A DNA stretch of 56,364 nucleotides from CAZKXX01 sp964556705 (GCA_964556705.1 CAZKXX010000010.1:1-56364); one strand, 5' to 3'; positions 36,772 through 45,531 are shown, counted from the stretch's first letter. Translations and numbers: made by a program. Notes: generated by a model from the sequence alone, not told the origin.

Positions 36772-36803
36772 AGCTTCCAGTTGTCAGTTTTCAGTTCTCA
36801 GTC
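36763..36803. repeat. Degenerate heptad repeat (second stretch)
   Basis: Units such as TTCAGCC, GTCAGCT, TCCAGTT, GTCAGTT, TTCAGTT, CTCAGTC in tandem, partly overlapping the rpsT hairpin. Confidence 0.5.
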
Positions 36804-36985
36804 CGAAAAGACCTCGGGTGGCACGGGCCTCGTACTTTGATGTCCGCGGAAACCCAAGGTCGCCCACATGCCACAGAGCGGCTCGCCGGCGCTTCCAAGC
36901 GGCCGCGCTTGTGCGCCGGACTCCGGTTCGAAAGGCGGAAGAGCGGTCCCGGCCCCCGAAGCCTCCGGCCAGTCCCTGACGCCTC

Positions 36986-38074
36986 TTACGTTTCCACAGC
37001 AGCTCGCGGCAGGTCTTCGACGGCGATTTCCCCGGGCGCGGCGCCCTCGGCGCCCTTGCCGACAATGATTTCCCACAGCAGAAGCTCGAGGAGAATGCGG
37101 GAGTCTTTCCAGGAAGATTTCACGGCGAGGTCGGCGCGGCGGACGGCGCGCAGCGCGTGCAGGAGTTCGGCGCGCGAGTAGGCCTTCGAGAGGCGCGGCG
37201 CGATCTCGAAGGTTGAATAAGGGTTGGCGCGCCGTCCCCAGCTTGCACCGCCGTACGCGGGACGCCCGGCGCTCTTCAGCGCCTGGCGAACGAGGTCGGC
37301 GATGCACCAGAGGATGAGGACTTCCGATTCTTTGCTGGCGACGAGCGCGCGCAGTTGCGCCACCGCGTCGCCGTACTGACGCTCGGCGATGGCGGCCAGA
37401 AGCTTGCCGATCTCGTGCTCCTCACGCACGGCAACGATCAGTTCGAGGTCGTCCGGCGAGAGGCGCTTCAGCCCGGGGCGTGCGGTGAGCACCTTTTCGA
37501 TTTCGGTGCGCAGCCAGACGAGGTTGACGCCGCTCCGTGCCGCGTTCTCGCTGCGCACTTCGAACTTCTCCGCAACCTCTTCGGCGAGCTGCGGGGAAAT
37601 TTCGACGCCCTGGCGCTCGAGAAAGCCCGTCAGCCATTTCGCCGCCTCTCGCGCCGCAAGCGGCGTGAGTTCGACGAGGTCGGCTTTCTTCTCGAGAAGC
37701 TGGATGAAACGCCGTCGGCGGTCGGGCTCGGAGGCGGCGAAGATCAGGGTCGCGAACGGTGAAGGATGTTCGAGGTAATCGGCGAGCGCCGCAACGTCGT
37801 CATCGCTGGCTCCGCGAAAATCGTTCGAGTCGGAAAAAAAGTAATAGCTGTGGCCGCCGAGCATGGGCATCTGTGCCGCGCTTTCCAGCTCTCGCGCCAG
37901 CCGGCCGCCCTCGAACTCGACTTCGGCCAGGCACCACTCGCGCGCCTCGGGCGCGAGCGACTGGAGGACGGCCGCGCGACACTCTTCCTGAAGAAAGCGG
38001 TCAGAGCCGCGGAGGAAATAGACGGGGCGGGGTCTGCCTTGCTTCAGCGCGGCGATGAATTCGGTGGGTCGCAT
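36986..38074 (-). CDS. holA: DNA polymerase III delta subunit
   Basis: 362 residues from the chosen ATG at 38074. Clamp-loader subunit that opens the sliding clamp. N-terminal RPVYFLRGSDRFLQEECRAAV, central LEHPSPFATLIFAASEPDRRRRF and VWLRTEIEKVLT, and the C-terminal helical domain (RQYGDAVAQLRALVASKES) match DNA_pol3_delta. The ATG lies four bases after the stop of the GDH3-like gene; an in-frame ATG at 38122 would overlap that gene. holA usually sits near lptE and rpsT; here rpsT is next door but lptE is separated by an oxidoreductase pair. Confidence 0.9.
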   Translation of the reverse strand: MRPTEFIAALKQGRPRPVYFLRGSDRFLQEECRAAVLQSLAPEAREWCLAEVEFEGGRLARELESAAQMPMLGGHSYYFFSDSNDFRGASDDDVAALADYLEHPSPFATLIFAASEPDRRRRFIQLLEKKADLVELTPLAAREAAKWLTGFLERQGVEISPQLAEEVAEKFEVRSENAARSGVNLVWLRTEIEKVLTARPGLKRLSPDDLELIVAVREEHEIGKLLAAIAERQYGDAVAQLRALVASKESEVLILWCIADLVRQALKSAGRPAYGGASWGRRANPYSTFEIAPRLSKAYSRAELLHALRAVRRADLAVKSSWKDSRILLELLLWEIIVGKGAEGAAPGEIAVEDLPRAAVET

Positions 38075-38078
38075 TCGG

Positions 38079-38783
38079 TCACGAATGCCCGCCGGGATGC
38101 GTGCATCCGGGGAATTCGTCAAAGAAGGAAACGCCCGTCCAGCCGAGTTCGCGCATGCCGATTTCGCTCGTGTAATAGGCGCTGCTGACCCAACCCTTCA
38201 GGTGGTCGAAGTGATCGCGCAGGCTGGCGCTCTCCGATCTTCCCGCGCCGGAAGCCGGGCCCTGGTAGCGGCGGGCGAGGCCGCTTCCGCCGGCGAGCGC
38301 GGGCTCCAGGCGCGCGGCGTGGGAGAGGATTGCGTCCTGCTGCTCGGCGGTGAGCCGCACGAAAGGCTGCTGGTGGCGCTCGAGGGCCGCGGCTTCAAAC
38401 GCCGAAAGCGCGGAGAGGAACCGCTTGCGGTTCCTTTCCGTGTCCACGCTGAGGAGCAGGTCGATGAAGCGATGGACCTGCGCGGTCGAGGAGCCGGGAA
38501 TCATCCGCTCGGCGAAGGCCTGGAGAGAGTCACTCTGATGGCCGGAAAGAAACTTCGGCGTCCAGTCGGCCGCGGCGGCTTCGGCGTCGGCGGCGTCAAG
38601 CGTGGACTCGGTCTTCAGATGCCGGTGGACCGGATGCGTGGAGGAAACGAGCGGGCCCGCCGTCAGGCCGCCCGCCGCGCCCGCCAGAAGAAACTGAATC
38701 GCCTTCCGGCGCGTCACGGCGCGACGCAAACGTCGCGAGCTTTCCTCGCTTTCGAGATGATGCAATTCCGGCTTCAGACTCAA
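38079..38783 (-). CDS. Gluconate 2-dehydrogenase subunit 3-like protein (Tat-exported)
   Basis: 234 residues. Twin-arginine signal TRRKAIQFLLAGAAGG at about residues 24-39, followed by the subunit-3 domain (about 85-220: LQAFAERMIPG, HRFIDLLLS, FLSALSAFEAAAL, RLTAEQQDAIL, and ending YTSEIGMRELGW). Small subunit of membrane-bound sugar or alcohol dehydrogenases; it usually chaperones or accompanies a GMC-type flavoprotein through Tat. The probable partner is the divergent GMC gene at 38933. TTG start with GAGAGG upstream. holA follows four bases later, so the pair could share a message. Confidence 0.85.
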   Translation of the reverse strand: MSLKPELHHLESEESSRRLRRAVTRRKAIQFLLAGAAGGLTAGPLVSSTHPVHRHLKTESTLDAADAEAAAADWTPKFLSGHQSDSLQAFAERMIPGSSTAQVHRFIDLLLSVDTERNRKRFLSALSAFEAAALERHQQPFVRLTAEQQDAILSHAARLEPALAGGSGLARRYQGPASGAGRSESASLRDHFDHLKGWVSSAYYTSEIGMRELGWTGVSFFDEFPGCTHPGGHS

Positions 38784-38932
38784 AACCCTCTCACCCCGCG
38801 CCGCATCTTAACATCGCGAGGAGGTTGGGGACAACACGTTTGGGTTGACGGTTGGCGAGCCGCTTGTTAGCCTAACGGGCCTTCTTGGTTTCTCCGCCGA
38901 TTTCGGGGTGTGGTCGTTTCAAGGAGCTTCGC

Positions 38933-40621
38933 GTGCAGGACCATTGGAAGACTCTGTTTGACGCCATCGTCGTGGGCTCGGGCGCATCGGGCGGCTGGGC
39001 ATGCAAACGCCTGGCGGAAGCCGGACTGAAGGTGGCGCTCGTGGACGCCGGCCGTCCACTCACCGATGCGGACTTTCGCGAACATGTCGCGCCGTTCGAG
39101 CTGACGTACCGCGACATGGCGCCGGAACTGATCCGTCAGACGCGGCCGCGCCAGAAGGACTGCTACGCCTGCACGGAGCACAACTACGACTGGTTCGCGA
39201 ACGATCTCGAAGAACCTTACACAACCGCGGACGGCAAGCCGTTCAGTTGGCAGGGACGCATGCGCGTCACGGGCGGGCGCACGGTCGTCTGGGGCCGGCA
39301 GAGTTACCGCTTCAGCGATCTGGATTTCAAGGCGGCTTCGTACGACGGCTTCGGCGAGGACTGGCCGCTCAGCTACAAGGACCTCGAACCTTATTACGAC
39401 CTCGTCGAGGAATACGTCGGCATTTCCGGCCAGGCGGAAGGAAATGACGCGCTGCCGGACAGCCGGTTCCAGCCGCCGATGAGGATGACCTGCGCGGAGA
39501 TGCGCCTGCGCCAGCGCGCGAAGGCGAAGTTCGGCCGCACGGTGACCATCGGGCGCGTGGCCAACGTCACGCGCGAGCACCGCGGGCGGGCGCCCTGCCA
39601 TTACTGCAATCCCTGCGAACGCGGCTGCGTGACGCACTCGTATTTCAACTCCGCGTTCACGACCGTGGCCGACGCGCTGGCCTCCGGCAACTGCACGCAC
39701 GTTCCGAACGCAATGGTGTACAAAGTTCTGATGGACTCGGAGCGCCATCGCGCCACGGGCGTCCTCTATATCGACCGTGAGACGCGACAGCCGCGCGAGC
39801 TCCGCGCGCGCGCCGTGGTGCTGTGCGCGCAGGCGCTCGAATCGGCGCGCATCCTGCTCAACTCGCAGACGCGCCAGTATCCGAACGGCCTTGCGAATTC
39901 AAGCGGTGTGCTCGGCCGCTATTTGATGGACCACATCTGGGTGGGCGGCGGAGCGATGGGCGAGTTTCCCGACCTCGCTGACCAACCTTCGCTCGACGGC
40001 CCGCACCGCCCGAACGGCATTTACGTCATCCGCTTCCGCAACACGAAGGACTCGCGCTGGAAGGGTTTCCTGCGCGGCTACGGCTTTCAGGGAGGCGCTT
40101 CGACGTCGTTCAACTTCGGCGCGCCGGGCTTCGGCGAGGCTTACAAGCGCGCCGTTAAGGAGCCGGTTACGACGCTGCGCCTGGCCGGCTTCGGCGAGTG
40201 CCTGCCTCGCTGGGAAAATTTCGTCGAAATCGATCCCAGCGTCGTGGACACTTACGGCATCCCCGTGCTCCGCATCCACATGGACTGGAGTGAAAACGAG
40301 CACAAGATAATTGACGACATGGCCGTTTCGGGGGCGGAGATGCTCGAGGCGGCCGGGGCGAAAAACGTGCGCCCCTATACCATTCACGACCGCGTTCCGG
40401 GCTACTCCATCCACGAAGTGGGCGTGGCGCGCATGGGTCTCGACCCGAAGAAATCCGTGCTCAACCAGTTCCAGCAGGCCCACGACGTCCCGAACCTCTT
40501 CGTCATGGACGGCGCGGGATTCACCTCCGGCGCCTGCCAGAATCCCACGCTCACCATCATGGCCCTCGCCGTGCGTTCCTGCGATTACCTGCTGCAGGAA
40601 ATGAAGAAGGGAAACCTTTAG
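38933..40621 (+). CDS. GMC family oxidoreductase (FAD flavoprotein)
   Basis: 562 residues. FAD-binding Rossmann motif DAIVVGSGASGGWACKRLAE at about 9-28, GGRTVVWGRQSYRF, a CHYCNPCERGC cysteine-rich segment at about 222-232, and the C-terminal GMC_oxred_C domain with the catalytic-type His in HEVGVARMG and Asn in QNPTLTIMALAVRSC. Oxidises sugars or alcohols; electrons probably pass to a cytochrome c. It has no signal peptide and would ride through Tat with the subunit-3 partner encoded divergently. GTG start has AAGGAG seven bases upstream, better than the ATG-like start at 38885. Confidence 0.9.
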   Translation: MQDHWKTLFDAIVVGSGASGGWACKRLAEAGLKVALVDAGRPLTDADFREHVAPFELTYRDMAPELIRQTRPRQKDCYACTEHNYDWFANDLEEPYTTADGKPFSWQGRMRVTGGRTVVWGRQSYRFSDLDFKAASYDGFGEDWPLSYKDLEPYYDLVEEYVGISGQAEGNDALPDSRFQPPMRMTCAEMRLRQRAKAKFGRTVTIGRVANVTREHRGRAPCHYCNPCERGCVTHSYFNSAFTTVADALASGNCTHVPNAMVYKVLMDSERHRATGVLYIDRETRQPRELRARAVVLCAQALESARILLNSQTRQYPNGLANSSGVLGRYLMDHIWVGGGAMGEFPDLADQPSLDGPHRPNGIYVIRFRNTKDSRWKGFLRGYGFQGGASTSFNFGAPGFGEAYKRAVKEPVTTLRLAGFGECLPRWENFVEIDPSVVDTYGIPVLRIHMDWSENEHKIIDDMAVSGAEMLEAAGAKNVRPYTIHDRVPGYSIHEVGVARMGLDPKKSVLNQFQQAHDVPNLFVMDGAGFTSGACQNPTLTIMALAVRSCDYLLQEMKKGNL

Positions 40622-40669
40622 CCCGCCCAGGCTCAGTAGCGGCTTTCCCTCAGCCGCGCTGTGTCTCCC

Positions 40670-41233
40670 TCAGAAATTCTCCAGGATGGCCGTGACGAGC
40701 ATGCGCGCCATGTCGCGCGAGAGGCGCTCGAGGGCGGGCTGGTCTTCCTCAAACAGCGCGCTGGGCTCCTGGCTGATCTGGTACTGCTCGCGGAAAAGGT
40801 AGCGGGGATTCGAGAAGAGGACTTTGTTCGTGCGGTGGTCGGTGAGCTTGACGTCGGCGATGACTTCCACCTGGAGCGCCGTGGCGCGGCCGGTGGCGAG
40901 GTCGAAGGTGACGACGCCCGAGCGGACTTCCTTGATCGACCCGCGCAGGACCGCGTCGGCGCCTTCCGGTTCCGGCGTAACGCGAAAGCGCGTGCGCTGG
41001 AGGAATTCGCGGGTAATGGCCGCCGTCACGCGCTGCTCGATGCGGAAGCGCGCGGTCTCGTTTTCGAAAATCGGGACGGCGAGGGTGCGCACGTCGGGCG
41101 GCAGGCGGTCGCCGCGCCCCGCCACGCGATAGCCGCAGCCGGGGCTGGCTAAGGAAAAAGCCAACCACAAAGACACCGAGGCACAAAGAAAACTTCTGGT
41201 CCTTTCACTCTGGCTGGCCTGCGTTGAAATCAT
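40670..41233 (-). CDS. lptE: LPS-assembly lipoprotein LptE
   Basis: 187 residues. A lipoprotein signal ends at about C33 (SLASPGCGYRVAG), then the LptE fold: PPDVRTLAVPIFEN, RIEQRVTAAITREFLQ, ADAVLRGSIKEV, and the C-terminal NPRYLFREQYQISQEPSALFEEDQPALERLSRDMAR. Outer-membrane partner of LptD, needed for lipopolysaccharide insertion. The ATG overlaps the stop of the Asd-like gene (ATGA), supporting this start. The codons for residues about 15-25 of the signal peptide coincide with an intergenic-type repeat (41161-41193). Confidence 0.88.
   Translation of the reverse strand: MISTQASQSERTRSFLCASVSLWLAFSLASPGCGYRVAGRGDRLPPDVRTLAVPIFENETARFRIEQRVTAAITREFLQRTRFRVTPEPEGADAVLRGSIKEVRSGVVTFDLATGRATALQVEVIADVKLTDHRTNKVLFSNPRYLFREQYQISQEPSALFEEDQPALERLSRDMARMLVTAILENF
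41161..41193. repeat. CACCGAGAC-type repeat within the lptE signal-peptide codons (copy 2)
   Basis: ACAAAGACACCGAGGCACAAAG lies inside lptE and reads on the lptE strand as Ser-Phe-Leu-Cys-Ala-Ser-Val-Ser-Leu-Trp. It resembles copy 1 at 28311-28343. Confidence 0.5.
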
Positions 41234-42261
41234 TGTCTTGCAGACTTTGAGCCTTGGTGTCTTGGGAGTAGAAGTTCCTCCGCGATGGCGACGGCATTGA
41301 CGGCGGCGAGGCGCAGGTTATCCACGACCGCCCAGAGCCACACTCCCGCGGGCCGCGCGGCGTCGGCGGAAATCACATCCACCAGAATCTCGTCCGACCC
41401 CGCCACCTCCACCTGAGACGCGGGATGGTCGGCGGCGCGCCGCGTTTTGACGCCGCCGCCGGAAAGGAGCGCCGCAAGCTTCGGCAACGCCGCGGGCGCC
41501 GCGGTCTCGACGTAAAGCGAAACGGCCAGGGAATGAAACGCCGGAGTCTGAAGAACGCGCACGGCGGGCAGCGGAACGCGGTCGGCGAGGTAGCGCGCAA
41601 GCTGGGCCTGAATCAGCCCGCCCGCTTCCTTCAGGTGGTCATCGGTGCCGAGGCGCGGAAGGAGGTTGAACGTGAGTTGCGCGCCGAAGACCGCGCTCGG
41701 GATTTTCTGAAAGCTCAGCAGATTCACGGTTTGCTTCTGAAGCTCCTCCACGGCGCGCGCGCCCAGTTCCGATGCGGAGACGAAAACTTCCGCCACGGCG
41801 CTCGTCAAGCCCGCACTCGAAAGGCGAAGCAGCAGCGTGCTCAGGACAATTGCCGCCGGGTGCGGCGAGACGACGCGAACGGCCTGCCGCGCGCGCGGCG
41901 AGCCGCCTTCGAGTGAAGGAATCCGCAGCGGGGCGCTCTCGGACGACTTCAAGGCCGAACCGAGATCGACGACGGCCGGCGCGTGCTTCGCCGCGCCGCG
42001 GAGAAAAACGGGTTCGGTCCCGAGCGGCGAGGCGAGGAAAACCAGATCGAGGTCCGCGGCGGCCGATTCGTCGTCGGCGATTTCCTCCTCCGCGCTGTTG
42101 AGGTCGAGCACGGGCAGGTCAGGCTCGTCGGAGGGGGCGGCCAGACGCACCAGGCGGCTGACGGGGAACTTGCGTTCCTCGAGCACCGTAACCACTTCCT
42201 TGCCGAGCAACGACGACGCCCCGACGACCGCCACGCGCCAGCGATCTGCGGAGCGGCTCAT
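41230..42261 (-). CDS. Aspartate-semialdehyde dehydrogenase-like protein, catalytic Cys absent
   Basis: 343 residues. N-terminal NAD(P)-binding fold (VAVVGASSLLGKEVVTVLEER at about 10-30) and a C-terminal Asd/ArgC-type dimerisation domain (VFGAQLTFNLLPRLG, TPAFHSLAVSLYVET). In real Asd the catalytic Cys lies in NPNCST; the matching place here reads SPHPAAI (132-138), with Ala at the Cys position, so normal Asd catalysis is unlikely. The ATG overlaps the pssA stop and its own stop overlaps the lptE ATG. Coupled to phospholipid and LPS genes; probably a non-catalytic or repurposed member. Confidence 0.83.
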   Translation of the reverse strand: MSRSADRWRVAVVGASSLLGKEVVTVLEERKFPVSRLVRLAAPSDEPDLPVLDLNSAEEEIADDESAAADLDLVFLASPLGTEPVFLRGAAKHAPAVVDLGSALKSSESAPLRIPSLEGGSPRARQAVRVVSPHPAAIVLSTLLLRLSSAGLTSAVAEVFVSASELGARAVEELQKQTVNLLSFQKIPSAVFGAQLTFNLLPRLGTDDHLKEAGGLIQAQLARYLADRVPLPAVRVLQTPAFHSLAVSLYVETAAPAALPKLAALLSGGGVKTRRAADHPASQVEVAGSDEILVDVISADAARPAGVWLWAVVDNLRLAAVNAVAIAEELLLPRHQGSKSARQ

Positions 42262-43118
42262 GAGGCGTGCACCTCTTCGGGCGCGGGCGGAGGAGGACGC
42301 AGCCGCGAGATGGCTCGACCGACCGGACCCGAAAGCGCGTAGGTCAGCGCAATCGTGAGCAGCACGGGTTCCGAATACGCCCAGATGGCCCAGATGATGA
42401 GGCCGATGAAGATGATGGCGACGTGGGGCCGCCGCCGGCGAAGGTCGAGCGACTTGAAGCTTGGATAGCGGATGCGGCTGACCATCAGGAAGGCGAGGAT
42501 GGCGAGCAGCGTGAGCCAAGCCGCGGCGAGCGTCCACTCGGCGAGGGGGGTCTTGGCCCAGTGGACGAGGGCGGCCACCACGCCGGCCGCCGCCGGAATC
42601 GGCATGCCGACGAAGTGCCGGCGATCGGCCGTCGCTCTGGTGCTCTCGATGTTGAACCGGGCCAGGCGCGCGGCGCCGCAGATGACGAAGCCGAAGGTGA
42701 CAATCCAGCCGGCCTGACGAAGATGCGAGGAAAGCGCCGGACCCTCGGCGTACTGGACCGCCCAGATGCCCCAGGTGTAGGCCAGCGCCGCCGGAGCGAT
42801 GCCGAAGGCGATGACATCGGCGAGCGAGTCGAACTCGCGGCCGAAGTCGGACGCGGAGTTCGTCAGCCGCGCGATGCGGCCGTCGAGCGCGTCGAAGACC
42901 ACCGCCCAGCCGATGGCTTTCGCGGCGCTGTCGAACGCGGCGAGCGCCAGCGAACCGTCGTGCCCGGCGGAAAGCAACTGCGTGCCGCGCAGCGTGGAGA
43001 GAACGGCGTAGTAGCCGCAGACCAGCGTGCCCACCGTGAACAGGCTCGGCAGCAGATAGATGCCTCGCCGCAGGCCGCGCCTTCCGGGAGAATCAGGATT
43101 GGGATTTCGAGTATCCAA
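42258..43118 (-). CDS. pssA: CDP-diacylglycerol-serine O-phosphatidyltransferase
   Basis: 286 residues, about seven to eight membrane helices. The CDP-alcohol phosphotransferase motif D-G-x2-A-R-x8-G-x3-D-x3-D is present as DGRIARLTNSASDFGREFD. Makes phosphatidylserine. TTG at 43118 with GGGGAG eight bases upstream is the best start; it overlaps the end of psd by 26 bp. Together with Psd it gives the PS-to-PE branch of phospholipid synthesis. Confidence 0.92.
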   Translation of the reverse strand: MDTRNPNPDSPGRRGLRRGIYLLPSLFTVGTLVCGYYAVLSTLRGTQLLSAGHDGSLALAAFDSAAKAIGWAVVFDALDGRIARLTNSASDFGREFDSLADVIAFGIAPAALAYTWGIWAVQYAEGPALSSHLRQAGWIVTFGFVICGAARLARFNIESTRATADRRHFVGMPIPAAAGVVAALVHWAKTPLAEWTLAAAWLTLLAILAFLMVSRIRYPSFKSLDLRRRRPHVAIIFIGLIIWAIWAYSEPVLLTIALTYALSGPVGRAISRLRPPPPAPEEVHAS

Positions 43119-43713
43119 GGACACTGCTCCCCGCCCGAATATGGTCGCCCAGATTGACGCACAATTCAACCTCCGGGTTGAGCAGGACGTCCACGCGGGA
43201 GCCGAACTTGATGAGGCCGAGCCGCTCGCCGCGGGCCAGCGCTTCGCCGGGCCGCTTCCAGAATACGATGCGGCGGGCAAGCAGGCCGGCGATCTGTTTG
43301 ACGACCACCGTCCCCTGCTCACCCTCCACGCGAAAAACGTTCTGCTCGTTTTCTATTGAAGCTTCGTCGAGCGAGGCGACGCGGAACTTGCCCTTGCGGT
43401 ACTCGACGTCGTCAACGACGCCGGCAATCGGCGAGCGGTTCACGTGGACATCGAGCGGGGACATGAAGATGCTGACGCGCTGCACCGGCCGCCCGGCGTG
43501 GACTTCTCCCACAATCTGGACCACTCTTCCGTCGGCAGGAGAGACGATGGCGTTCGGGTCGGCGGGAATGGCGCGCTCAGGGTCGCGGAAAAAGTTGAGG
43601 ACGAGAAGGGCCAGGACGAAAAAAAATCCGCCGGGGATGTAGAGGCGCAGACCGAAGAGGCCGCCCGCGATCAGCATCAGCGGAAGTCCGTACCAGTAAC
43701 CCTCCTTGACCAT
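43093..43713 (-). CDS. psd: Phosphatidylserine decarboxylase (short form)
   Basis: 206 residues with an N-terminal membrane helix pair (about 8-40) and FRDPERAIP. The self-cleavage site is Gly-Ser in LIKFGSRVDV, where Ser becomes the pyruvoyl cofactor; SPADGRV and FMSPLDVHVNR are typical. Converts phosphatidylserine to phosphatidylethanolamine. First gene of the four-gene overlapping run psd-pssA-asd-like-lptE. Confidence 0.94.
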   Translation of the reverse strand: MVKEGYWYGLPLMLIAGGLFGLRLYIPGGFFFVLALLVLNFFRDPERAIPADPNAIVSPADGRVVQIVGEVHAGRPVQRVSIFMSPLDVHVNRSPIAGVVDDVEYRKGKFRVASLDEASIENEQNVFRVEGEQGTVVVKQIAGLLARRIVFWKRPGEALARGERLGLIKFGSRVDVLLNPEVELCVNLGDHIRAGSSVLGYSKSQS

Positions 43714-43853
43714 GCGTGATTTTTTCTCGTCCGAGGACGCGGCCGCGCGCCGGATACAGTCCTCCGTCGGGCGCGTCGCGTTCCGCCGCGGAGCCCCAGC
43801 CGGCCTGTGCGCCGGCCCGGAAAGGAGTCAGCCCCTCGAGCAGTGCAGGGGCG

Positions 43854-44081
43854 TCAGGCGACTTTGGTCGCCTTGTGGACCAGCATGTCCATCTGGTCCT
43901 TTACCTTCAGCTTCAGCTTTTTCAGCCGGACCTCTTCCATCTGATCCTGCTCGGTCAGATAGGGTTTCGAGGCCAGTTGTTCGAGCTGAGCTTTATAACG
44001 GGCGTGTTCTTCGCGGAGGCGCTGAAACTCGGGGTCGTTGGCCATCAACTGCTCCCGGATGGCCTCGGTAGGGCTGCCCAT
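43854..44081 (-). CDS. DUF465 (YdcH-like) small helical protein
   Basis: 75 residues, fully helical. The NDPEFQRLREEHARYKAQLEQL stretch and the Lys-rich second helix (EVRLKKLKLKVKDQMDML) match the DUF465/YdcH family. The start at 44081 has AGGAGGTGA upstream at good spacing; a longer in-frame start is rejected. Function unknown. It lies between rimI and psd on the same strand. Confidence 0.88.
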   Translation of the reverse strand: MGSPTEAIREQLMANDPEFQRLREEHARYKAQLEQLASKPYLTEQDQMEEVRLKKLKLKVKDQMDMLVHKATKVA

Positions 44082-44205
44082 GGGCGGTTCACCTCCTCGG
44101 CTAAGATGGCTCACTCGGAACCTATCACAGCGGCCCGAGGGGTTCAAGCGAAACCGGGGAGGGCAAAGAGTCCGCCGGCCGCGGCGCGCAACTCCTTCAG
44201 CCCGC

Positions 44206-44682
44206 TTACTTTCCTTCCCACAGGTGCGGCGGGTTCAGCTCCAGTGCCAGGACGTAGGCGTCTTCGGGCGGGTCGCGGTAGTAGTTTTCACGACGCGAGT
44301 GGATGGCGAATCCGATGGCGGAATAAAGTGACATCGCCGCCTTGTTCGAGACTCGGACTTCCAGAAAGATGCGCTTCACTCCCGCCTGCATCAATCGCCG
44401 CTGGGCGGCTTCGAGCAAGGCGCGGCCGACGCCCTGCTGGCGGTGGTTGGGATCCACGGCCAGGTTGTAGAGCTCCGCCTCGTCCACGATGCGCTGAAAA
44501 GCTACGAAACCGAGGAGTTTCGGCGGGTCCATCGTGTCGAGCTCGGCCACCAGGACGAGCGAACGGGGATTCTCCGCGAGTCGCTGGTAATCCGCCGCCT
44601 TCCATCGCGCCGCTTCCGGGCACCTTTCCTGGAGCGCGAGGATTTTAGGGATGTCGGTCCGGTCGAAGAGGCGGAGTCTCAT
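44206..44682 (-). CDS. rimI: GNAT acetyltransferase, RimI type
   Basis: 158 residues. The acetyl-CoA site is HRQQGVGRALLEAA, preceded by ELYNLAVDPN and followed by FLEVRVSNKAAMSLYSAIGF, the block typical of RimI. RimI acetylates the N-terminal Ala of ribosomal protein S18; related enzymes are broader. It is next to tsaB, the common neighbour of rimI. ATG at 44682 starts MRLRLFDRTDI; no strong ribosome site. Confidence 0.87.
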   Translation of the reverse strand: MRLRLFDRTDIPKILALQERCPEAARWKAADYQRLAENPRSLVLVAELDTMDPPKLLGFVAFQRIVDEAELYNLAVDPNHRQQGVGRALLEAAQRRLMQAGVKRIFLEVRVSNKAAMSLYSAIGFAIHSRRENYYRDPPEDAYVLALELNPPHLWEGK

Positions 44683-44757
44683 CGGAACAAGTTTTCCGCG
44701 GTCAGCGTCTCGCGGCAAGTGGAAGGAGTCTGTAACCAGATACGGGAACGCGGCGAG

Positions 44758-45489
44758 CTACTCCTTCCAGTGCAGCTCGGCGTCGGAGCGGCGAATATAG
44801 TACGCGTCGAGAGTGGAAGTCGAGGGGCTCGATCCGGTACGTTCGGCGGCCAGCGCCAGGCGCGCGATAGCCGGCACGAGCGAGCCGCGGACTGGACGGA
44901 CCGTCGGCGGCTCCGGCAGGCCATCGAGCAACTTCCGGGTGGCTTCGTCCTCGGCGCGGACTACGCAGACGAAATCCGCCCCGGCGCTACGGCGATCATC
45001 GAGCGCGGCACGCGCGGCCTTCGGGCCGAGGACCCGAGCTTCGCCTTCGAGGAGAAACTTCGAGCCGTTTTGTTCGCGGCCGCGTCGATACATGCCCAGG
45101 TAGAACTCGCCCCGCCGCGCATCGAGGACGGGAACAGCGTATTCCGCGTTCGGACCAGCCGCTTCGATCATCGCTTCCAGCACCGAGACGCCGCGCGCCG
45201 GCCGCCCGAATGCCTTCGACCACGCCTGCGCCGCCGCCAAACCCACACGGATCCCCGTGAACGATCCGGGGCCGTTCGCCGCCGCGAACAATTCGACGTC
45301 GCAGAGTGCGAGATTTTCGAAACCCGCTCGGGCGCGCAATTCGCGGACGAGTGAGTCCGCCATCTCGTAAAGTGTCACGGAGTACCGGTTGGCCGGGCCG
45401 GTGTTCGGCGCGAGCGCCAGGCATTCTTTGTCGCGAAAAATTCCCGCGCCGCCGTGCTCGCTCGTCGTGTCAAACGCCAAGATCAGCAT
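44758..45489 (-). CDS. tsaB: tRNA threonylcarbamoyladenosine complex protein TsaB
   Basis: 243 residues. ASKHA fold: ILAFDTTSEHGGAGIF at the start, and NGPGSFTGIRVGLA at about 71-84. TsaB bridges TsaD and TsaE in the t6A complex and lacks catalysis itself. Placed upstream of rimI as in many genomes; t6A partner Sua5 is at 29.5 kb and the modifier MtaB at 26-28 kb. Confidence 0.93.
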   Translation of the reverse strand: MLILAFDTTSEHGGAGIFRDKECLALAPNTGPANRYSVTLYEMADSLVRELRARAGFENLALCDVELFAAANGPGSFTGIRVGLAAAQAWSKAFGRPARGVSVLEAMIEAAGPNAEYAVPVLDARRGEFYLGMYRRGREQNGSKFLLEGEARVLGPKAARAALDDRRSAGADFVCVVRAEDEATRKLLDGLPEPPTVRPVRGSLVPAIARLALAAERTGSSPSTSTLDAYYIRRSDAELHWKE

Positions 45490-45531
45490 GAACCACCCCG
45501 GCCGGTCCCGCGCCGCAAACCGTCCCCGGTG

